Positions 20,402 to 28,215 of a DNA stretch of 64,000 nucleotides are shown piece after piece. This DNA is from Fodinibacter sp963811825. Its GTDB lineage: Bacteria; Actinomycetota; Actinomycetes; Actinomycetales; Dermatophilaceae. The position numbers were made by a program, and so were the translations under genes. The notes below the pieces were generated by a model. The model had not been told where the DNA came from. It saw only the letters and a program-made list of their open reading frames with translations, and did no database searches. The stretch spans positions 124,001 through 188,000 of the forward strand of contig CAWESS010000024.1 in assembly GCA_963811825.1 (NCBI GenBank). Direction: 5' to 3'. Position 1 is the first letter of the stretch. Every line of letters starts with the position of its first letter.

Positions 20402-21133
20402 GTGACGGACACGCCGGAGCGATGGACCCTGCGCCACACCGGGCAGGAACATTCGGTGGAGATCTCGGATGCCGGCCTGCGCCACCTCCTCGTGTGGCGC
20501 GTGGATGCCGTCGAGGTCGCCCGTGTCCGCACGAGCGACGAGCGGGTCGTGCTCGACGGGGCCGACCACGGCGCCGTCGGGGTGCGACTCCCGGCACTGT
20601 TCGGGCCGGCGCGACGGGTCACCCTGTACGGGCCGGGGTCGGACCTCGGTGCGCTGGGCGCCGCGCACGCAGGTGTCGGCGGGGTGGACCTCGACCCGGT
20701 GCCGGGGTCCGCTGCTGCCCGCCGCGAGGAGTGGATCCGGGCCCACCCGCGGCAGCACGCACTGCGCCGCGGCGGGGGTGCGGCCCTCGGGGTGCTCGTG
20801 CCGATCCTGCTGCTGTGGCTGTGGCGAGTGCTCGACCTGTCGTTGCCGAGCTGGTCGGTGCCGTGGCCGGACCTCCCGTGGCCGACGATTCCCTGGCCGG
20901 GGCTCCCCGAGCTTCCGGTCATCCCGTGGCCGGACTGGTCGTTGCCCAACTGGTCGTTGCCGGACCTGCCCGGGGTTCCGCCCTGGCTCAGTGAGGCCGC
21001 GCGCTACGTGGGGCCGGTGCTCGTCGCCGTCGCGGTGGCCACCAGCGAGGTGCGTCGACGGCGAAAGCAGGACGAGGCGAAGCGGCGTCTCGCGCCCGAC
21101 GCCACGGGGGACGGTGAGTACCCCCAGCCCTGA
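20402..21133 (+). CDS. membrane protein with tryptophan/proline-rich linker, unknown function
   Basis: 243 residues, not recognised. Residues 1-125 are soluble and beta-rich (RWTLRHTGQEHSVEISDAGL, PARRVTLYGPGSDLGAL). A first membrane helix (GGAALGVLVPILLLWLWRVL) is followed by about 50 residues in which Trp and Pro alternate: WSVPWPDLPWPTIPWPGLPE, VIPWPDWSLPNWSLPDLPG. A second helix (YVGPVLVAVAVATSEV) ends in a basic tail RRRRKQDEAKRR. The GTG at 20402 is preferred because GGAGG lies 8 bases upstream. It is divergent from tetR and shares the 20361 palindrome. Confidence 0.65.
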   Translation: MTDTPERWTLRHTGQEHSVEISDAGLRHLLVWRVDAVEVARVRTSDERVVLDGADHGAVGVRLPALFGPARRVTLYGPGSDLGALGAAHAGVGGVDLDPVPGSAAARREEWIRAHPRQHALRRGGGAALGVLVPILLLWLWRVLDLSLPSWSVPWPDLPWPTIPWPGLPELPVIPWPDWSLPNWSLPDLPGVPPWLSEAARYVGPVLVAVAVATSEVRRRRKQDEAKRRLAPDATGDGEYPQP

Positions 21134-21145
21134 GGTCGGCGCGGG

Positions 21146-21994
21146 TCAGGGCGTGATCGTCATCGCTGCCAGCACGCGCTGTGCGACGGACTCGTCGCCG
21201 TGCACGACCACGTGCAGGTCCTCGGGCCGCCGGCGCCCTCCGGCGAGGCGGGTCGCGACCTGTGTCGACATCGTCAGCGACGTCGTGACCACGTCCGGGT
21301 GCTCCTCGTGCCCACCGGTGAACAGCGGGATGCCGATCGGGCGCCCGTCCTGCTCCTCGACCCGGGCGCCCGCACGCCCGGTCGTCGGCCCGGTGAGGTC
21401 GAGCACGACGGCGTTGCCCGGCTCGATGGCAGCGGTCTTCGCGACGATCCGGGGCAGGGCGGCGAACAGCTGCGCCACGGTGTGCGAGGCCGCCCCGGAC
21501 TCGAGCCCGCCGGGCCGGCCGAGGGCCTCGCGGATGTCCTGCTCGTGCATCCAGATGTCGAAGACGCGAACTGACAGCAGGCCGCCCAGGGTGGTCGGCC
21601 CGAACGGCCCCTGCACCGGGGTGTCCGCCCACTCGGTGCCCGACCGGTAGACGCCCAGCCGCTCCTCGAGCCGCTCCTCGAGCTCGTCGAGCACCTCCTC
21701 GAGGCTGCGCCCGCGGCGCGACTCGACGTACTTCTCCATGCGCTCCCCGAAGGCGTGCCGCACGTGGGCGTGACCGCTGACGTCGACGTCGGGCTGGGGC
21801 TCACCGGCCACCATCGCCTCGGCACTCGCGACGTGCGCGACCTGGTCGAGCACGCTCCAACCGGGGCAGTCCGTGGGCAGCGACTCGTCGCCGGGGCGCG
21901 TCGTGCGCCCGAGGTCGATCACACTCCGGACGGTGTGCGCGTACGCGTCGACGAGTTCGCCGAGGTCGCTTGGCGCCGGGGGGTGCAGTGTCAT
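21146..21994 (-). CDS. maleylpyruvate-isomerase-type mycothiol-dependent enzyme (DinB-like)
   Basis: 282 residues. The N-terminal four-helix DinB-like domain includes TDCPGWSVLDQVAHVASAEA with the metal-ligand histidine, and VRVFDIWMHEQDIREALGRP with the second histidine (H-E-x-D). The C-terminal domain ends RRPEDLHVVVHGDESVAQRV. This is the layout of the actinobacterial TIGR03083/maleylpyruvate isomerase family, which uses mycothiol or acts as an unassigned metal-dependent transferase. The start ATG 21994 lies back to back with the CopD-CtaG gene (27 bp apart), so promoters must overlap the coding ends. It converges with the W/P-rich gene. Confidence 0.8.
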   Translation of the reverse strand: MTLHPPAPSDLGELVDAYAHTVRSVIDLGRTTRPGDESLPTDCPGWSVLDQVAHVASAEAMVAGEPQPDVDVSGHAHVRHAFGERMEKYVESRRGRSLEEVLDELEERLEERLGVYRSGTEWADTPVQGPFGPTTLGGLLSVRVFDIWMHEQDIREALGRPGGLESGAASHTVAQLFAALPRIVAKTAAIEPGNAVVLDLTGPTTGRAGARVEEQDGRPIGIPLFTGGHEEHPDVVTTSLTMSTQVATRLAGGRRRPEDLHVVVHGDESVAQRVLAAMTITP

Positions 21995-22021
21995 CCCGTC
22001 ACAGTACCTACGCTGGTGGGC

Positions 22022-24046
22022 ATGCCCACCCGAGAGGACACCGCGGTCGACCGGCCCGCCGAGCTGGCGCAGCACGCCCTGGCCCGGCCGCTCGGGATCG
22101 CCGTGGCGGCTGGCCTCGTCGCCGTGGTCGTCGCCGCCGCGCTCACCGGCGCCGTCGCCCCCCTCGATCTCGGCGACCCCGGCCCCCTCGTGCGCTGGGG
22201 CGTGCCCATCGTCTCCACCATCAGCACCCTCGCCGCGAGCGCCACGGTCGGGCTGCTGGGGCTCGCCGCGTTCCTCATGCCCGAGCGTTCCCGCACGAAT
22301 CGTCGGGTCACGGCCACCCGGTATGCCGCTCGCGCCGCCACCGTGTGGGCGGTCGCTGCGCTCCTCGAGGTGGTGCTCGCCTTCGCCGACCTCGCGGGCA
22401 CGCCACTCACCAGCCCGGACCTGCTCGACCAGCTGGTCTCCTTCGTGTGGACGCTGGAGACGACCCGCATCCTGCTCATCAGTGCCCTCGTCGCCGTCGT
22501 CGTCGCGGTGTGTGCCCAGCTCACCACCCGCCGGGCCCCGATGGCGTGGCTGGCGGTCCTCACCCTCTTCGCGGTCGTGATCCTCGCGCTCACCGGCCAC
22601 GCTGCCGGGTCGGCCAGCCATGAGGATGCCGTGAACGCGCTCGCGGTGCACCTCCTCGGCGTGGTGGTCTGGACCGGCGGGCTCATCGGCCTCATCGTCA
22701 TGCGCCGCGGCCTCGGCGACGACCTCGGCGCGACGGTGTCGCGCTACTCGACGGTCGCGGCCTGGTGCTTCGCAGCGGTGACCGTGACCGGCATCCAACA
22801 GGCGTGGATCCGGCTCGGCTCGTTCGAGGCCATCACCACGGCCTACGGCGCGGTGGTGGCGCTGAAGACGCTGGCGATCGTGGCGCTCGGTGTGCTCGGC
22901 TGGTTGCACCGGCGCTCCATCGCGACCCGGCTGACCGCCGACCCGGGTGACGGGAGGGCCTTCGCCCGGCTGGCGATCGTCGAGATCGCGGTGATGGGGG
23001 CGGCGACCGGGCTCGCGGCCGTGCTCGCGCGCAGCATCCCGCCCGTGCCGGATGCCGGCCCCGAGCCGAGCCGCATCCTCGAGCTCACCGGCTACCCGGA
23101 CCCCGGCCCGATGGCCTCCGGTGACTGGTTCAGCGCCTGGCGGATGGACTGGCTCTTCGTCGGCATCGCGGTGCTGGCCGTGGGCCTGTACCTCGCCGGG
23201 GTGGTGCGGCTGCGCCGGCGCGGGGATGCCTGGCCGGTGCTGCGCACCGTGTGCTGGGTGCTCGGTTGGGCGCTGTTCGTGTGGGCGACGTGTGGGGCGC
23301 CCGGCATCTGGGGGCGGGTGCTGTTCAGCGTGCACATGGTGATGCACATGGTCGTCGCGATGATCGTGCCGCTGCTGCTCGTGCCCGGGGCGCCGGTGAC
23401 GCTTGCGCTGCGCACGCTGAAGGCGCGCCCCGACAAGACGTGGGGCCCGCGTGAGGTGCTGCTGCAGGTGGTGCACTCGCGGGCGATGAAGGTGCTCGCG
23501 AACCCCGTGGTCGCGGCCTGCCTCTTCTTCTTCAGCCTCGCGGCGTTCTACTGGACCGGCCTGTTCGAGCTGTCCCTGACGACCCACACCGGGCACCTGC
23601 TGATGATCGCCCACTTCCTGCTGACCGGGTACCTCTTCACGTGGGTGCTCATCGGCATCGATCCCGGTGTCCCGCGCTGGAACCCGCTGATGCTGCTCGT
23701 CATCCTCTTCGCGACGATCTCCTTCCACGCGTTCTTCGGGGTGGCCCTGACGAGCAGCGAGTCCCTGCTGGCGCCCGACTTCTTCGCGCAGCTGAACCTG
23801 CCGTGGGGGCCCGACCCCCTGGCCGACCAGCACCGGGCCGGCGAGATCGCGTGGGGTGTCGGTGAGGCGCCGACGCTCGTGCTCGCCGTGATGGTGGCCG
23901 TGCAGTGGTTCCGACGCGACGAGCAGGAGTCGCGGCGCCTGGACCGGCAGGCCGACCGTGACGGCGATGCCCAGCTGCGCGCCTACAACGAGCACCTCGA
24001 CCGCCTCCGCCAGGAGACCTCCCGAGCGCTGACACCTCGGCGTTGA
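22022..24046 (+). CDS. CopD-CtaG fusion: copper resistance/cytochrome c oxidase assembly membrane protein
   Basis: 674 residues. The N-terminal half is CopD-like: eight or so helices, with LALTGHAAGSASHEDAVNAL, AVHLLGVVVWTGGLIGLIVM (the A-x-H-x-x-x-x-x-x-W-x-G-G copper-site motif) and RYSTVAAWCFAAVTVTG. The C-terminal half is caa3_CtaG-like: LFSVHMVMHMVVAMIVPLLL with its histidine-methionine cluster, HTGHLLMIAHFLLTGYLF and GIDPGVPRWNPLMLLVILF. It is thought to import or insert copper for cytochrome oxidase. The ATG 22022 is clear. Fusion of these two domains is a known actinobacterial arrangement. The stop falls inside the first intergenic palindrome. Confidence 0.9.
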   Translation: MPTREDTAVDRPAELAQHALARPLGIAVAAGLVAVVVAAALTGAVAPLDLGDPGPLVRWGVPIVSTISTLAASATVGLLGLAAFLMPERSRTNRRVTATRYAARAATVWAVAALLEVVLAFADLAGTPLTSPDLLDQLVSFVWTLETTRILLISALVAVVVAVCAQLTTRRAPMAWLAVLTLFAVVILALTGHAAGSASHEDAVNALAVHLLGVVVWTGGLIGLIVMRRGLGDDLGATVSRYSTVAAWCFAAVTVTGIQQAWIRLGSFEAITTAYGAVVALKTLAIVALGVLGWLHRRSIATRLTADPGDGRAFARLAIVEIAVMGAATGLAAVLARSIPPVPDAGPEPSRILELTGYPDPGPMASGDWFSAWRMDWLFVGIAVLAVGLYLAGVVRLRRRGDAWPVLRTVCWVLGWALFVWATCGAPGIWGRVLFSVHMVMHMVVAMIVPLLLVPGAPVTLALRTLKARPDKTWGPREVLLQVVHSRAMKVLANPVVAACLFFFSLAAFYWTGLFELSLTTHTGHLLMIAHFLLTGYLFTWVLIGIDPGVPRWNPLMLLVILFATISFHAFFGVALTSSESLLAPDFFAQLNLPWGPDPLADQHRAGEIAWGVGEAPTLVLAVMVAVQWFRRDEQESRRLDRQADRDGDAQLRAYNEHLDRLRQETSRALTPRR

Positions 24047-24084
24047 GTGCGGAAGTGGTGGCTCTGGCAGCCACTTCCGCACTC
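24045..24084. repeat. intergenic palindrome, copy 1 of a three-copy family
   Basis: Arms GAGTGCGGAAGTGG (24045-24058) and its complement (24071-24084) flank a 12-base spacer TGGCTCTGGCAG. It overlaps the stop codon of the CopD-CtaG gene and precedes the nitrilase start by 16 bases. Related copies lie at 24931 and 25971. Probable terminator or REP-type element. Confidence 0.8.
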
Positions 24085-24100
24085 ACGGCAGGATGGGGGC

Positions 24101-24922
24101 ATGCGGATCGCAGTCGTTCAGCTCGCCTACGGCGACGAGGAGTCCTTCGAGGCCCGCGTCGACCGTGTCGCCGGGCTCGTCGCCGCCCAGCGCGGCCACG
24201 ACCTCGTCGTGCTTCCCGAGCTGTGGGGCGCGACCGGTTTCGACTACACCCGGTGGGCTGGCGCAGCGCAACCGCTCGACGGCCCGTGGGCGCGGGCCAT
24301 GGCGGATGCCGCACGCGCTGCGGGCGTCGTGCTGCATGCCGGTTCGTTCGTCGAGCGGCTGCCCGAACCCGGCGCTGACGGCAACGACCTCGCGAACACC
24401 TCCCTGCTGTATGCCGCGGACGGTCAACTCCTCGCGACCTACCGCAAGATCCACCGGTTCGGCTTCGGTGCAGGTGAGCCCAAGCTCATGGAGGCCGGCG
24501 ACGACGTGGTCGTGACCGGCATCCCCCTGTCGGGCGGGGGTTCGGTCGTGGCCGGCCTGTCGACCTGTTACGACCTGCGCTTTCCCGAGCTCTACCGCCG
24601 GCAGGTGGCTGCGGGGGCGGAGCTGTTCGTCATCCCGGCTGCCTGGCCCGCCGCGCGAGTGGGCCACTGGACGCTGCTCGGCCGGGCGCGGGCGGTGGAG
24701 AACCAGGCCGTCGTCGTGCAGTGCAACACGGCGGGGTCGCACGGCGGGTACGACATGGGTGGCGCCAGCCAGGTCGTGTCGGCAACCGGTGAGGTGCTCG
24801 CCGAGGCGGCGGGTGACGCGCAGGGTCGGGCCGTGGAACGCGTGCTCTCGGTGGAGGTCGACCTGGCCGCCACGGCCGAGTACCGCACCGCCTTCCCGGT
24901 GCTCGCCGACCGCCGCCTCTGA
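24101..24922 (+). CDS. carbon-nitrogen hydrolase (nitrilase superfamily amidase)
   Basis: 273 residues. The catalytic triad is visible: Glu in HDLVVLPELWGATGFDY, Lys in LLATYRKIHRFGFGAGEPK, and Cys in AGLSTCYDLRFPELYRR. The strands MRIAVVQLAYGDEESFEARV and GRARAVENQAVVVQCNTAG are typical of the omega-amidase/NIT2-like branch that hydrolyses small amides such as 2-oxoacid amides. The start is ATG 24101 after GGGGGC. It is bracketed by palindrome copies 1 and 2, so it is probably a single-gene transcription unit. Exact substrate unknown. Confidence 0.9.
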   Translation: MRIAVVQLAYGDEESFEARVDRVAGLVAAQRGHDLVVLPELWGATGFDYTRWAGAAQPLDGPWARAMADAARAAGVVLHAGSFVERLPEPGADGNDLANTSLLYAADGQLLATYRKIHRFGFGAGEPKLMEAGDDVVVTGIPLSGGGSVVAGLSTCYDLRFPELYRRQVAAGAELFVIPAAWPAARVGHWTLLGRARAVENQAVVVQCNTAGSHGGYDMGGASQVVSATGEVLAEAAGDAQGRAVERVLSVEVDLAATAEYRTAFPVLADRRL

Positions 24923-24930
24923 CCCATCCG

Positions 24931-24978
24931 CCGTGAGTGCGGAAGTGGCTGCCCTGGCCACCACTTCCGCACTCACGG
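24931..24978. repeat. intergenic palindrome, copy 2
   Basis: Perfect 18-bp arms CCGTGAGTGCGGAAGTGG (24931-24948) and complement (24961-24978) around CTGCCCTGGCCA. It lies between the convergent nitrilase and nuclease-like genes, a terminator position. The left arm matches copy 1 and copy 3. Confidence 0.85.
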
Positions 24979-24983
24979 TGAGG

Positions 24984-25893
24984 TCAGGCGGGGGGAACGC
25001 CCAGCGCACGCAGGTCCGCCGCGACCACCCACGGAGTTCGTCGCGAGTTCCTGGGCGGTGCAGCGCACCACGATTCGAGTGGGGGTGGTCAGCCGACGCT
25101 GGCGGGTCACATCGCTTTCGTACTGTCCGATGTCTGCGTGGAAGCCACCGTCGACCTCCAACACCAGCGTTCGCCCGTCTGCGAGAAGCCACTCGCAGTC
25201 GGTGAACCGATGACGCCGCTGCTGTCGACGCGGGGCACCTGTCGGTCGGGAATCCGCAGACCACCAGTCGCGGCAGAGGCGGACCACGTCGACCTCGGCC
25301 AGGGACTGCGACCCACCGGCGAGGTCGTTCAGCAGGTCTCGAATCGCTGGTGCGCGTCGAAGGGGTTTGAGTGTCTCGACCCACGACGCGAGCCTGGCTG
25401 GAGTGGTGAGGCGCTGCTGGACGGCGGCTGCCAGCAACCCCATCGCCGATCGCGGATGAGGCTCGTGCCCCGCCCACAACAGGACCGCCGGCTCGAGCGC
25501 GCACGTGGGCAGTGGCGACGGATGGCGAAGCCGTCAGTGAGCCGGCGTGTTCGAAAGAGTCGTGACCCGGACGACCGTCTCGAAGGAGTGGTCGTTGCGC
25601 CACGAGGACGTGAACCTCGTCTCGGGGCCAGTTCTTCAGGCCGTGCAGGGCCGCAGCCGCAGTGAGCCCGCCGATCAGGGCATCGGGCCCGCAGTGCAGC
25701 ACCGCGACCCAGTGGTGCTGCTCGCGCGACAGCGGGCCCGGTGGTCGTCGTCAGCACCTCTTCGGTACGCCGTCTGCCAGCGGCCCGACTCGAGCTTGTT
25801 CCGCACGGTGGCCCGACTGACCTTCAGTTCGGCCAGCTGCCGGTGGGAGAGCGCGCCAGCCTGTGCCGCCGCGAGCTCGCCCCAGGTCTCCAT
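24984..25893 (-). pseudogene. AbiEi-antitoxin-like HTH plus DUF559-type nuclease-like protein, frame broken in several places
   Basis: The N-terminus METWGELAAAQAGALSHRQL, AELKVSRATVRNKLESGRWQ is the HTH shared with AbiEi-type proteins. The middle LIGGLTAAAALHGLKNWPRD with EVHVLVAQR is also typical. The C-terminus CEWLLADGRTLVLEVDGGFH, QYESDVTRQRRL, VVRCTAQELATNS resembles very-short-patch-repair/DUF559 nuclease-like domains (acidic E-x-D in LVLEVDG). These segments lie in at least four frames over 910 bp, and the end VVAADLRALGVPPA needs one more shift. It may be a true pseudogene or a mis-sequenced gene. Such proteins are common in actinobacteria; toxin or defence roles are suggested but unproven. 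It is flanked on both sides by palindrome copies. Confidence 0.55.
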
Positions 25894-25970
25894 CGCAGCA
25901 GTCTGCGCGAGTCTGGCTGCCGTGGCGCCGCGAAGTTTTCCACAGCCTCAACCTGACACTGCCTCGCCGT

Positions 25971-26010
25971 GAGTGCGGAAATGGCTGCCAGAGCCACCAC
26001 TTCCGCACTC
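25971..26010. repeat. intergenic palindrome, copy 3
   Basis: Left arm GAGTGCGGAAATGG (25971-25984, one change from copies 1 and 2) and right arm CCACTTCCGCACTC (25997-26010) around CTGCCAGAGCCA. It lies upstream of the FAD oxidase start at 26020 and upstream of the divergent nuclease-like gene, so here it is not placed as a simple terminator. Confidence 0.8.
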
Positions 26011-26019
26011 AAGGCGAGA

Positions 26020-27399
26020 ATGGGCGGATGGGCTCTTGCTGAAGCCGTTGCCGAGCTCGTCTCGCTGCTGCCCGACGGGGTCGTCGTCACCACCCCGGAT
26101 GCCGTGGAGAAGTACCGCTTCGACTGGACCCACGACGCCCGCGCCGGCACCCCTCTCGCCGCGGTACGCGCCGAGACCCCCGACCAGGTGGTGGCGACGA
26201 TGCGCTGGGCGAGCCGGCACGGCATCCCCGTCGTTCCTCGCGGTGCCGGGTCCGGCCTGTCCGGGGGCGCGCTCGCCGTCGACGGCGGCATCGTCCTGTC
26301 GACCGAGCGGATGCGAGCGGTCGAGATCGACGTCGACAGCCGCGTCGCCGTCGTCGAACCCGGCGCCCTCAACGTCGAGGTCAAGCGCGCCGCGGCCGAG
26401 CACGGGCTCTGGTACCCGCCCGACCCCAGCTCGTTCGAGATGTGCTCGATCGGCGGCAACATCGCGACGAACGCGGGTGGGCTGTGCTGCGTGAAGTACG
26501 GCGTCACGACCGACTACGTGCTCGGCCTGGACGTCGTGCTCGCCGACGGGACCCTGCTGACCCTCGGCGGCAAGCGGGTCAAGGACGTCGCCGGGCTGTC
26601 GCTGCTCAAGCTCTTCGTCGGCTCCGAGGGCACGCTCGGCGTCGTGACCCGGGCTGTGCTGCGCCTCGTGCCGGCCCAGGCGCCGCCGGCCACCGTCGTC
26701 GCGACCTTCCCGACCGTCGCGGCCGCGGCCGACGCGGTCATCGCGCTCGGCCGCACCGTGCGCGCGTCGATGGTCGAGCTGATGGACCACGGCTCGATCA
26801 ACGCCGTCGAGGACTTCGCCTCCATGGGGCTGGACCGGGATGCCGGGGCGCTCCTCCTCATCCAGTCCGACGCTCCCGGCGCGGCCAGGGCCGACGAGGT
26901 CGCCGTCGCGGTTGCCGCGTGTGAGGGAGCCGGGGCCAGCGAGGTGTTCTCGACGGACGACCCGGCCGAGGGCGAGCTGTTCGTGCGGGCACGGCGAATG
27001 CACTTCACGGCGATCGAGGCGCGGGGGCACGTCCTGCCCGAGGACGTCGGCGTGCCCGTGCCCCAGCTGCCGGCGCTGCTCGCTGCGGTGGCCGACATCG
27101 CCGCCCGCCACGACCTCGAGATCCCGATGGTGGCTCATGCCGGCGACGGCAACACCCACCCCGCGATCATCTACCCGCGCGGTGACGCCGATGCCGAGCG
27201 CCGGGCGCGCCTCGCGTTCGACGACATCATGGCCGCCGCCATCGCCCTCGGGGGCACGATCACCGGCGAGCACGGGGTGGGCCGGCTCAAGGCGGGCTCG
27301 CTCGAGGCCCAGCTCGGCCCGGACGTCATGGCACTCAACCGGCGCATCAAGGCGGCGCTCGATCCGCACGGCATCCTCAACCCGGGCTCGTTCGTCTGA
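26020..27399 (+). CDS. FAD-linked oxidase (GlcD/D-lactate dehydrogenase-like)
   Basis: 459 residues. The FAD_binding_4 (PCMH) domain shows GIPVVPRGAGSGLSGGALAV, CSIGGNIATNAGGLCCVKYG and VGSEGTLGVVTRAVLRLVP. The FAD-oxidase C domain shows MVAHAGDGNTHPAIIYPRGD and GGTITGEHGVGRLKAGSLEA, the active-site blocks (GDGN-x-H and GEHGxG) of 2-hydroxyacid dehydrogenases such as glycolate oxidase GlcD. It oxidises a 2-hydroxy acid to a 2-oxo acid. The start ATG 26020 (MGGWALAEAVAELVS) is chosen because upstream codons fall within palindrome copy 3. No GlcE/GlcF partner is adjacent. Confidence 0.85.
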   Translation: MGGWALAEAVAELVSLLPDGVVVTTPDAVEKYRFDWTHDARAGTPLAAVRAETPDQVVATMRWASRHGIPVVPRGAGSGLSGGALAVDGGIVLSTERMRAVEIDVDSRVAVVEPGALNVEVKRAAAEHGLWYPPDPSSFEMCSIGGNIATNAGGLCCVKYGVTTDYVLGLDVVLADGTLLTLGGKRVKDVAGLSLLKLFVGSEGTLGVVTRAVLRLVPAQAPPATVVATFPTVAAAADAVIALGRTVRASMVELMDHGSINAVEDFASMGLDRDAGALLLIQSDAPGAARADEVAVAVAACEGAGASEVFSTDDPAEGELFVRARRMHFTAIEARGHVLPEDVGVPVPQLPALLAAVADIAARHDLEIPMVAHAGDGNTHPAIIYPRGDADAERRARLAFDDIMAAAIALGGTITGEHGVGRLKAGSLEAQLGPDVMALNRRIKAALDPHGILNPGSFV

Positions 27400-27540
27400 A
27401 CCGGGCGTGCGATCTGAACTGCTGCGTGCGCTCCAAACTTCTGCGTTCCACCACCCGTGCGGGCCATGGACACGGTGCCCGCACCGGAGGATCGTGGAGG
27501 CGACGCCGACGCAGAGTCGGCCGGGCCCGAGGAGGCCGTC

Positions 27541-27726
27541 ATGTGGTGGATCATCGGATTCGTGGCCCTGTGCGCGGCCATCAGCATCGTCATCTCGCGT
27601 CGAGGGTCGACGGGGGCCAGTCGTGCCGACGACCTGCCGTCGAACCATCAGCCGGGGGCACAGCCCGACGGGTACATGGGCACAGGCGGGTACGGCAGCG
27701 GCGACGCGGGCGGTGGCGGCCCCTGA
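27541..27726 (+). CDS. small membrane protein, 61 residues
   Basis: MWWIIGFVALCAAISIVISR forms one membrane helix followed by a basic residue and a Gly/Pro-rich soluble tail ending GYGSGDAGGGGP. GAGGAGGCC lies just upstream of ATG 27541 as ribosome site. An in-frame extension to 27457 is possible but lacks a comparable site. Unknown function; likely a single-pass protein with a cytoplasmic or external flexible tail. Confidence 0.55.
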   Translation: MWWIIGFVALCAAISIVISRRGSTGASRADDLPSNHQPGAQPDGYMGTGGYGSGDAGGGGP

Positions 27727-27829
27727 CGCCGGAATCGACCTGCTCCTAAGCCACTTCTGGGCGCCTACCCGCGGGTAGCGTTGATGGGTCCCGCCGAACC
27801 CGGCACCTCTCCCACACCCAGGAGCACCC

Positions 27830-28081
27830 ATGTACATCGGACTCGGCATCGTCCTCTTCGTCCTCGGCGCCATCCTCGCGTTCGCTCCTGAACATCGACA
27901 TCCCGGGGGTCAGCGACGACACCCTCGGGCTACATCCTGATGGCCGCGGGCGCCGCTCGCGATCCTGCTCTCCTTCCTGGCCACCCGTCGCACCGCGGCG
28001 GGCTACTCCGCCACCCGCGAGAGCCACGTCGACCCGGCCACCGGCACCCGCGTCGACCGCACGGACGTCGACCCCCGCTGA
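27830..28081 (+). CDS. DUF6458-like small two-helix membrane protein (three single-base insertions)
   Basis: The start MYIGLGIVLFVLGAILAFA and the second segment LNIDIPGVSDDTLGYILMAA, GALAILLSFLATRR match the small actinobacterial membrane family I know as DUF6458: two helices joined by an N-x-D-I-P-G-V hairpin. The tail is HVDPATGTRVDRTDVDPR. To read it through, one extra base must be removed near 27889, 27932 and 27957; because there are three, the start and stop stay in phase. ATG 27830 follows AGGAGC. Function unknown. Confidence 0.65.
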
Positions 28082-28121
28082 GCCCCCGCACGGCATCCCG
28101 GATGCCGTCGCGCCAGGACGC

Positions 28122-28157
28122 AGAACGGCCCACCCCGCGCGCGGGGTGGGCCGTTCT
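28122..28157. terminator. 36-bp perfect palindrome, rho-independent terminator
   Basis: AGAACGGCCCACCCCGCG runs into its exact complement and ends in TTCTTTC. It lies between the small membrane gene and the convergent acyl-CoA dehydrogenase gene, so it can serve both. A shorter inverted repeat CGGCATCC-CGGATGCCG is just before it at 28091-28107. Confidence 0.85.
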
Positions 28158-28215
28158 TTCGTGGTGCGGGGCGGACGCGCGCGGAGGGCTGCGCGCCCGA
28201 CCCGGGCTCAGGTGC

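Noticed and set aside
25970..26015. Start of the FAD oxidase at 25969 inside the palindrome
   Set aside because: Residues encoded there come from the repeat arms and do not match the family; ATG 26020 begins just before the conserved region.
28091..28107. CGGCATCC-CGGATGCCG inverted repeat as a separate regulatory site
   Set aside because: It is two copies of the genome-wide abundant octamer side by side and lies next to a clear terminator; no independent evidence.
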